The notes under the pieces: model-generated
Database searches by the model: none
What the model was told of the DNA's origin: nothing
The model's input: the letters and a program-made list of their open reading frames with translations, nothing else
Translations under genes and position numbers: made by a program
Shown here: positions 58,259 through 64,000 of the stretch, piece after piece
How the letters are laid out: every line of letters begins with the position of its first letter
Numbering within the stretch: the stretch's first letter is position 1
NCBI RefSeq assembly: GCF_019748715.1
Contig: NZ_JACLBZ010000029.1
Location: forward strand, 1 to 64,000
Source of the DNA: Sporosarcina aquimarina
Lineage (GTDB): Bacteria > Bacillota > Bacilli > Bacillales_A > Planococcaceae
Reading direction: 5' to 3'
Length of the DNA stretch: 64,000 bases

Positions 58259-59224
58259 ATGACAAAAAGAATTGTAAGTTATGCGGTAGTAGCTGTGTTA
58301 CTCATCGTGACCATTGTTTACTCAGCTACTACCGGCAGCATTAAGATGGGTTTTTTTGAATTTTTAGGAGCATTATTTGAACCGGGTAACAGTCAGATGG
58401 AAGCAATTCGAGATTTGCGTTTTCCACGAATGATTGTTGCGCTATTTGCAGGTGCGGCTCTTTCCGTTTCCGGTGTTTTATTACAATCCGTTATGCGCAA
58501 TCCCTTGGCGGACGCAGGTATTATCGGGATATCTTCCGGCGCGGCGTTTGTTCAGCTATTCATTATTTCATTCTTCCCGGCGCTCTTTTTCATGACGCCT
58601 TTATTTGCGTTCATGGGAGGGGCATTCGCTTGTTTTCTCGTCTTTGCCTTGTCATGGAGATCAGGTTTGAGCCCGCTTAAGTTGATTCTGGTTGGAATTG
58701 CGATCAATGCTATGTTTACAGGGTTAACGGAAGCGTTCATTAGCTTTGGGGGGTCGCTAAATGTATCAGCCTCGAGTGTTATTGGCTCGAATCTAACAAT
58801 GCGTACATGGAGTGATGTATCGACGATTGCAACGTACGGTACAATTGGATTGATTTTATCATTTGTGCTCTATAGTTGGTGCAACTTACTGGTGTTGCAA
58901 GATAAAACAGCGAAAAGCATTGGGTTTCATGTAACGCGTGCCCGACTGATCATTGCGGCGGTGGCAGTGTTACTAGCGGCAATTTCGGTTGTGGTAGCTG
59001 GTGTGATTTCGTTTGTAGGGTTACTCGTACCGCATATAGCACGTCGTTTGGTTGGCTACGATCATAAAGTATTGATTCCATTTACAGCCCTTTTAGGTGC
59101 ACTTATTATATTATTGGCTGATACCATCGGCAGAACGATTGTATCACCACTAGAAATACCTGCTTCTACGATTATGGCGATTATCGGCGGACCGTTCTTA
59201 ATATTCTTACTGCGAAAAGAGTGA
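58259..59224 (+). CDS. isdF: FecCD-type heme ABC transporter permease (IsdF-like)
   Basis: 321 residues with about nine or ten membrane segments. FecCD hallmarks: RFPRMIVALFAGAALSVSGVLLQSVMRNPLADAGIIGISSGAA near the N-terminus and GLLVPHIARRLVGYDHK toward the C-terminus, the ATPase contact loop. It forms the membrane channel of the importer with the ATPase downstream, which starts 6 bp after its stop. ATG start after a weak AAGGGAAG. Confidence 0.93.
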   Translation: MTKRIVSYAVVAVLLIVTIVYSATTGSIKMGFFEFLGALFEPGNSQMEAIRDLRFPRMIVALFAGAALSVSGVLLQSVMRNPLADAGIIGISSGAAFVQLFIISFFPALFFMTPLFAFMGGAFACFLVFALSWRSGLSPLKLILVGIAINAMFTGLTEAFISFGGSLNVSASSVIGSNLTMRTWSDVSTIATYGTIGLILSFVLYSWCNLLVLQDKTAKSIGFHVTRARLIIAAVAVLLAAISVVVAGVISFVGLLVPHIARRLVGYDHKVLIPFTALLGALIILLADTIGRTIVSPLEIPASTIMAIIGGPFLIFLLRKE

Positions 59225-59230
59225 CCAGCT

Positions 59231-60001
59231 ATGGAAATGAAGAGTATCATCGTATCGCATGATAATAAAACAAATCATTTGGATGGTGTGACGACAACGA
59301 TTCCAAAAGGTGAAATTACAACAATCATTGGGCCGAATGGTTGTGGAAAATCAACGTTATTAAGCGTCTTATCCAGAAATAACATGCCGAAATCCGGTTC
59401 CGCTTCATTAGAAAATCGCGATTTGGTCATGTATAAGCCAAAAGAATTTGCAAAGAAACTTGCAATTGTTTACCAGCAAAACGATGTGCCGAAAGACTTG
59501 ACAATTGAAAAACTTGTTAGCTTTGGTCGGCTGCCTCACAAGACAATGCTACAGCGTAATCAGGAAGAGGATCATCAAGCAATTGATTGGGCATTATCTG
59601 TTACGAATCTAGTCGAAAAACGACATAATGACTTAGAGGCGTTGTCAGGAGGAGAGCGTCAACGAGTGTGGATTGCGATGGCATTAGCACAGCAATCTGA
59701 AATCCTTTGCTTGGATGAACCGACCACCTATTTAGATATTTATTATCAAATCGAATTATTGGAACTCGTGAAATCGTTAAATGAAGAGTATGGGTTGACG
59801 ATCGTGATGGTATTACATGATATTAACCAGGCAATCCGCTATAGTGATCAGATTATCATGATGAAGGATGGACAAATTATTGCAGAAGGCCCTCCGAGGG
59901 AAGTAATCACTAAGGATGTCATAAAAAAAGTGTATGGTGTCAATGCAATTTTTAAGGAAGATGACGAGATTGGCCTCTATATGATGTCACTTGGTATTTA
60001 G
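59231..60001 (+). CDS. ABC transporter ATP-binding protein, iron/heme type
   Basis: 256 residues. Walker A GPNGCGKST, Q-loop VYQQND, signature LSGGERQR, Walker B ILCLDEPTTYLD and switch His in VLHDINQA. It closely resembles the ATPases of siderophore/heme importers and drives uptake with IsdE and IsdF. Many classical isd operons use a separate ATPase; here it is in the operon. ATG start; 11 bp to srtB. Confidence 0.95.
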   Translation: MEMKSIIVSHDNKTNHLDGVTTTIPKGEITTIIGPNGCGKSTLLSVLSRNNMPKSGSASLENRDLVMYKPKEFAKKLAIVYQQNDVPKDLTIEKLVSFGRLPHKTMLQRNQEEDHQAIDWALSVTNLVEKRHNDLEALSGGERQRVWIAMALAQQSEILCLDEPTTYLDIYYQIELLELVKSLNEEYGLTIVMVLHDINQAIRYSDQIIMMKDGQIIAEGPPREVITKDVIKKVYGVNAIFKEDDEIGLYMMSLGI

Positions 60002-60012
60002 GGGGTCTCCGA

Positions 60013-60789
60013 ATGAGAAAACGTATTTCTAAATTGATGCCGTTCGTCTATTTGGCCGTGTTCCTTTACTCAGGTTACTTACTAGCGCAGTATCTTTATA
60101 CATACGTTGAAGCCTCTAGTTCTTTGAAGGAAACGCAATTGATCTATGAGACGGCGTTGGAAAATAGTGTAGAAGCTGTGGAGACGGAGAGTTCATCTAA
60201 AGAGGATATTTTATCTCGCTATACAATGCGTCCGCAATTTGAAGAGTTACATGCGGTGAACGAACAGATTGTCGGATGGCTTTCAGTAGAAGGAACAAAA
60301 CTGAACAATCCTATATTGCAGTCGGAAGATAATGACTTTTATCTGAATCGCAATTTTAAAGGCGAATATAGCCGTGCTGGCAGTGTGTTTATGGACTATC
60401 GTAACGATGTGACAGATATGAGCCGCAATACAGTGATTTACGGACATGCGATGAGAAATGATACGATGTTTGGTAGTTTGAAGAAGTTTGGTAAGCAAAG
60501 TTATGCAGATGACCATCCCGTGATTTATATGGATACACTTTATGATGGTTATGATATCGAAGTGTTCGCTGCGTATGAAACGACAATTGACTTTTATTAC
60601 ATTGAGACAAATTTTAAAACGGATGAAGACTTCATGCATTATTTAGAGGAAGTAGAATCGCGTTCATTAATTGAAATGCCTGTTGAAGTTAATCGAGATG
60701 ATCAAATTGTCACACTGTCTACATGCAATAATTCAGTTAACAGTAAAGACAAACGTTACGTTGTACAAGGAAAACTCGTGAAAAGATGA
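60013..60789 (+). CDS. srtB: Class B sortase
   Basis: 258 residues. One N-terminal membrane helix (about 10-30) and a sortase fold with catalytic His145 (IYGHAMRN), Cys238 (TLSTCNN) and Arg248 (DKRYVV). It should cleave the NPQTS signal of the IsdC-like protein and link it to peptidoglycan. Class B is supported by the extended N-terminal region and the position in an isd-type operon. ATG start after GGGGG. Last gene of the locus. Confidence 0.95.
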   Translation: MRKRISKLMPFVYLAVFLYSGYLLAQYLYTYVEASSSLKETQLIYETALENSVEAVETESSSKEDILSRYTMRPQFEELHAVNEQIVGWLSVEGTKLNNPILQSEDNDFYLNRNFKGEYSRAGSVFMDYRNDVTDMSRNTVIYGHAMRNDTMFGSLKKFGKQSYADDHPVIYMDTLYDGYDIEVFAAYETTIDFYYIETNFKTDEDFMHYLEEVESRSLIEMPVEVNRDDQIVTLSTCNNSVNSKDKRYVVQGKLVKR

Positions 60790-60814
60790 GAGATCATATA
60801 CTTATTAAATTAGG

Positions 60815-60846
60815 AAGTCACCTTGCTTAAATTGGGTGGCTTTTTT
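60815..60846 (+). terminator. srtB terminator
   Basis: AAGTCACC (60815-60822) pairs with GGGTGGCTT (60834-60842), followed by TTTT, closing the heme locus. Confidence 0.85.
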
Positions 60847-60912
60847 GAAATTCTTTAAATGGGAACTCTCTAATGATACGATAGATGTAAAATGTCGGGG
60901 TGAGAAAACTTC

Positions 60913-61530
60913 ATGAATCTTGATCACTTAAAGCAACAGTTAAATGAAAATAAGTCTTTATTCATTGGAGAGGAGACCGCTTTTCGTGCCGCAGTGCTAA
61001 TTCCGTTAGTTGAATTAGATGGAGAATGGCATGTTCTGTTTGAAGTGCGTTCACTCACGATGAGAAAACAACCAGGGGATATAAGTTTCCCTGGCGGTCG
61101 CATAGATGCCACAGACGCATCACCTATGGCTGCTGCTTTACGTGAAACAAATGAAGAGTTAGGTGTTGATCCAAAAATGATCACTATGATAGGGCAATTA
61201 AGTCCTTATGTGGCCTCTCCTTCATTTGTCGTCTACCCATTTGTTGCGACCATTGATTATGATCAGACTATTCATAGCTATAACAAAGATGAAGTGGAAG
61301 AGGTCTTCACGATTCCTGTAAAATGGCTCTTGAACTATGAGCCGTATATGCATTTAGTTTCCGTTCAGCCAGCTCCATCGTCCACCTTTCCTTTTGAAAA
61401 GATTATGAACGGTGATCAATATCAATGGCGAGCCCATTCAATGGAAGAATGGTTTTTTGAATATGGAAAATACACAGTTTGGGGACTAACCGCTAGGATT
61501 TTAAAACACTTCATTGAGATCATCAAATGA
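60913..61530 (+). CDS. CoA pyrophosphatase-like NUDIX hydrolase
   Basis: 205 residues. NUDIX box FPGGRIDATDASPMAAALRETNEELG, with Asp at the position of the first Glu but RETxEE intact, preceded by the UPF0035 motif VRSLTMRKQPGDIS. Members of this family hydrolyse CoA and its derivatives to 4'-phosphopantetheine and ADP. ATG start after GGGGTG. Apparently monocistronic; not linked to the heme genes. Confidence 0.9.
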   Translation: MNLDHLKQQLNENKSLFIGEETAFRAAVLIPLVELDGEWHVLFEVRSLTMRKQPGDISFPGGRIDATDASPMAAALRETNEELGVDPKMITMIGQLSPYVASPSFVVYPFVATIDYDQTIHSYNKDEVEEVFTIPVKWLLNYEPYMHLVSVQPAPSSTFPFEKIMNGDQYQWRAHSMEEWFFEYGKYTVWGLTARILKHFIEIIK

Positions 61531-61642
61531 GTATAGATTGTATGGTGATAGTTCATGAACTTCACATGAATTCAAATCCATGCTATACCCCATGGCAAGC
61601 AGTATAATGGGACTGATATCAGTATGAAAAGGAGACGATCAC

Positions 61643-62368
61643 ATGACACAATCTTTAAAAGGAAAAGTAGCATTTATTACAGGTGCAGCTAGAGGGATTG
61701 GAAAGGCGACTGCGATTGCGTTAGCAAAAGAAGGGGTAACGGTTGGTTTACTTGCAAGAACTGAATCAACTTTACAAGAAGTGGCTACTGAAATTGAAAC
61801 ATTTGGTGTGAAAGCAGCGTATGCTACGGCTGACGTTTCATCTAAAGAGCAAGTGGAAGCGGCGATTGCCTCATTAACTGCTGATTTAGGTGCTGCAGAT
61901 ATTTTAATAAATAATGCGGGTATTGCGACTTTTGGTTCGGTACTGGATATGGAACCAGAGGAATGGAAAAAAATCATTGATGTGAATTTAATGGGTACTT
62001 ATTATGTGTCACATGCCGTCTTACCTCAATTGATTGAAAAAAATGGCGGCGACATCATTACGATCTCATCGACCAATGGGTTGAATGGAGCTGCTACATC
62101 CAGTGCATACAGTGCATCTAAATTCGGAGTAATTGGATTCACTGAATCATTGGCACAGGAAGTCCGTCGAAATAATATTCGTGTTTCTGCATTAACTCCA
62201 AGTACGGTGGCAACTGACTTGGCTATGGAGTTAAGTTTAATTAAGGAAAATGATGATTCAAAACTAATACAAGCTGAAGATATTGCTGAAGTGATCGTGA
62301 ATCAATTAAAGCTGAATCCTCGGATTTACGTAAAAGCGGCAAGCTTCATCGCGACCAATCCTTATTGA
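61643..62368 (+). CDS. Short-chain dehydrogenase/reductase (3-ketoacyl-ACP reductase-like)
   Basis: 241 residues. The Rossmann motif TGAARGIGKATA, NNAG, the Ser-Tyr-Lys triad (ISST..., YSASKFG) and the C-terminal SALTPSTVATDLA are all SDR features. It resembles YoxD of B. subtilis and FabG-type reductases; NADP(H) use is likely, with the substrate uncertain. ATG start after AAGGAG. Terminator at 62388. Confidence 0.93.
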   Translation: MTQSLKGKVAFITGAARGIGKATAIALAKEGVTVGLLARTESTLQEVATEIETFGVKAAYATADVSSKEQVEAAIASLTADLGAADILINNAGIATFGSVLDMEPEEWKKIIDVNLMGTYYVSHAVLPQLIEKNGGDIITISSTNGLNGAATSSAYSASKFGVIGFTESLAQEVRRNNIRVSALTPSTVATDLAMELSLIKENDDSKLIQAEDIAEVIVNQLKLNPRIYVKAASFIATNPY

Positions 62369-62387
62369 CTTGGAATCGTAAAAGAAC

Positions 62388-62423
62388 AAGCTAACTATCC
62401 ATATATGGGGTAGTTAGCTTTTT
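62388..62423 (+). terminator. SDR gene terminator
   Basis: AAGCTAACTA (62388-62397) pairs with TAGTTAGCTT (62411-62420), followed by TTTAA. A palindrome GCAAAATATGC-C-GCATATTTTGC follows at 62435-62457, in front of the convergent DUF2798 gene. Confidence 0.85.
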
Positions 62424-62473
62424 AACGGCTAATTGCAAAATATGCCGCATATTTTGCTGCGAAAGATATTCAT

Positions 62474-62956
62474 TTAAATATTTAGTTCTGGTTTTGGTAT
62501 TGCTGGTTTAATATATTTGATCAGTAGCCTGCGTGAGCACGGCCCCACGATCAGTAATTGCGCCGGGAGTGCGACTATAAAGTTTAGCCCAACTATTTTA
62601 AGATAGGCTAAGAAAATAGAGCCTTCAATACCTGTCATGAACGCTGTCAAAATTAACCCATAGACGGACATAATCAGAACCATTGCAGGGACCATACAAA
62701 TAGCAATTGCTAAAATAAAATTGTTTTCTTTGGATTTATCATATGGCAGAGCAAATGCAAGTTTGCGCGCTTTTGGTTCAACCAACGACTCCGCGATAAA
62801 TGCGACAATAAATGTTATGATAAATTGGATCGCGACACCACCTACTGTAAATGATGAAAATCCATGTAACGCCATGTTGTAAACGGACATAATTAAAACC
62901 ATACCGAAACACATAAACAACCCAAAAATAATACCTTCTTTTTTATTACTAGGCAA
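62474..62956 (-). CDS. DUF2798 membrane protein
   Basis: 160 residues with four membrane helices arranged as two similar halves, each with a GMVLIMSVYN/AMVLIMSVYG motif, the DUF2798 signature, and FVAFIAESL or FIVALPAQLL. The function of this family is unknown. The ATG at 62956 follows AGGAAG. Convergent with the SDR gene, divergent from the DUF4317 gene at 63088. Confidence 0.88.
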   Translation of the reverse strand: MPSNKKEGIIFGLFMCFGMVLIMSVYNMALHGFSSFTVGGVAIQFIITFIVAFIAESLVEPKARKLAFALPYDKSKENNFILAIAICMVPAMVLIMSVYGLILTAFMTGIEGSIFLAYLKIVGLNFIVALPAQLLIVGPCSRRLLIKYIKPAIPKPELNI

Positions 62957-63087
62957 ATAATAACTTCCTTTCTTTTAGTGAGTAGTGTAATTATATATGG
63001 TCAATTTTTTTTACATAAGTGACGTTTTTGTGTCTTTTATTTCAGTCGGTAATTAATGGTTGGATTAACGAGGGAGTTGGAAAGTAG

Positions 63088-64000
63088 ATGAATAAAAAAG
63101 ATATTGCGGACATTAGGAAAAGATTTAAGCTGGATTCAGATCTTTTGACGATCACGGATATTTATAATATCTATATTAGGCAAGAGAGCAGTGAGATCTA
63201 TCATGAGGAAAGCCAGGCATTTCCTTTGCTGGATCGCGAGCAACAGGAATTGTTTCTAACAAACTTCAAAAAAGTATTAGGTGGAAAGCTGGGTATGAAA
63301 TTGTTTGAAGTGAAATTCGAACGTCAAACAGAAGAACAACCCGACCACGCACAGCAACTTTTGTATGACGGTCTTCAGGCGGAAGAAGCAGATGAATGGA
63401 AAGACGAAATGCAGCAACTCGCATTGAAGATGGTGAAGGACGTTCAATATGAAAAAGATCTTGTTGTTACGTTTATTCGGGGGAAGTATTTCAAAAAGAC
63501 GAAGCGTGCTAGTGAAGAATCAGAAGTCGATGCACGAGACGAAGTGTTCACGACTCCTTTTATTCTTTGCAGCATGAATCAGACGGACTTACCGAAACGC
63601 TCGCTTGTATTTGATTTCATTGGAAGGGAATTTAAGTCGAGTGAGATGGTTGATCCAATCATAAATCTTGCCTCTCCTATTGGCGGATTTTTATTTCCTT
63701 GCTTCACAGACAATGCAGCAGACGTCAATCATATTTTGTATGCAGCAGGTAAGGCGAACAAGCCGGATTACCGCTTCATTGAGGAAGTATTAAATGGAGA
63801 AGAGATCATGACGGCGGCAGATGATAAAGCCGTATTTGAAGAGATCGTTAAACAAGTGGTGGGGGAGGAAGTGGATTCGCAAACTCTCGCCAACGTGTAC
63901 GAAGCAGTACATCGCTTGACGGAAGTGGATGAAGAAGAGGAAGAACCAGAAGAACCACCTGCTTTGGACAAGCATCAGATGGAGCGCGTACTGAAGATGA
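63088..64000 (+). CDS. DUF4317 family protein, 3' end cut by window
   Basis: At least 304 residues from the ATG at 63088 (MNKKDIADIRKRFKLDSDLL), running off the right edge without a stop. It matches the start of DUF4317 proteins, with TITDIYNIYIRQESSEI, FTTPFILCSMNQTDLPKRSL and LASPIGGFLFPCFTDNAADVNHILY. An acidic segment (EEEEEPEEPP) lies near the edge. The function is unknown. The SD is GGAAAG. Confidence 0.88.
   Translation, partial: MNKKDIADIRKRFKLDSDLLTITDIYNIYIRQESSEIYHEESQAFPLLDREQQELFLTNFKKVLGGKLGMKLFEVKFERQTEEQPDHAQQLLYDGLQAEEADEWKDEMQQLALKMVKDVQYEKDLVVTFIRGKYFKKTKRASEESEVDARDEVFTTPFILCSMNQTDLPKRSLVFDFIGREFKSSEMVDPIINLASPIGGFLFPCFTDNAADVNHILYAAGKANKPDYRFIEEVLNGEEIMTAADDKAVFEEIVKQVVGEEVDSQTLANVYEAVHRLTEVDEEEEEPEEPPALDKHQMERVLKM

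Overview
The window is a chromosomal origin region from a spore-forming, low-GC Gram-positive bacterium of the Bacillales. The gene order is that of the Bacillus oriC neighbourhood, a spore-associated yyaC gene is present, and the 5' end of a Bacillales-type 16S rRNA gene lies at the left edge. Details (no remB between recF and gyrB, an HD-GYP gene between gyrA and the rRNA operon, no purA after the replicative helicase, S-layer-homology surface proteins) fit the Planococcaceae, with Sporosarcina or a close relative as my best guess. The genus is inferred by recall, not by a search.

Replication diverges from oriC, which is split around dnaA: DnaA boxes at about 10,688-10,983 upstream of dnaA, and a second set at 9,141-9,266 between dnaA and dnaN that carries the probable unwinding element. 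The left arm (minus strand) runs dnaA-dnaN-yaaA-recF-gyrB-gyrA, then an HD-GYP gene, then the rrn operon with two tandem promoters. The right arm (plus strand) holds rpmH-rnpA-yidC-jag, mnmE-mnmG-rsmG, noc, soj-spo0J, a DUF554 gene, yyaC (convergent), an mscS gene, DUF951, ychF, rpsF-ssb-rpsR, yybS-gdpP-rplI-dnaB, walRKHIJ-htrC and rlmH. These genes cover replication initiation, chromosome segregation (ParA/ParB, two parS-like sites, one perfect Noc site), tRNA and rRNA modification, c-di-AMP turnover and cell-wall homeostasis. DnaA-box clusters also lie upstream of mnmE and rlmH, as recalled for B. subtilis.

From about 39,480 the window leaves the conserved core. A 771-bp gap carries a c-di-GMP-I (GEMM-I) riboswitch with an intrinsic terminator, followed by a methyl-accepting chemotaxis protein. 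Next come a secreted amidase with three S-layer-homology domains and a Na+/glutamate symporter (gltS) preceded by a catabolite-control-like site and a structured leader I could not assign. Then follow small and housekeeping genes: a zinc-ribbon protein, DUF1456, DUF817, a cyclophilin lipoprotein, an EamA exporter, a YczE-type membrane protein, a TatD-type hydrolase and a conserved unknown.

The region 53,530-60,850 is an iron-regulated heme-acquisition locus of the Isd type: a promoter overlapped by a Fur-like box, a sortase-B-anchored NEAT protein (IsdC-like), a NEAT protein with S-layer-homology domains, a membrane-anchored NEAT protein, a heme ABC importer (binding lipoprotein, permease, ATPase) and sortase B. 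Four hairpins lie between the second and third genes. The window closes with a NUDIX CoA hydrolase, a short-chain dehydrogenase, a DUF2798 membrane protein and the start of a DUF4317 gene cut by the right edge.

I see no CRISPR array, prophage, transposase or tRNA gene. The most unusual items are the c-di-GMP riboswitch on a chemoreceptor gene, the HD-GYP protein lacking its catalytic histidine, the gltS leader, the hairpin array inside the heme locus, and the DnaA and Noc site landscape.
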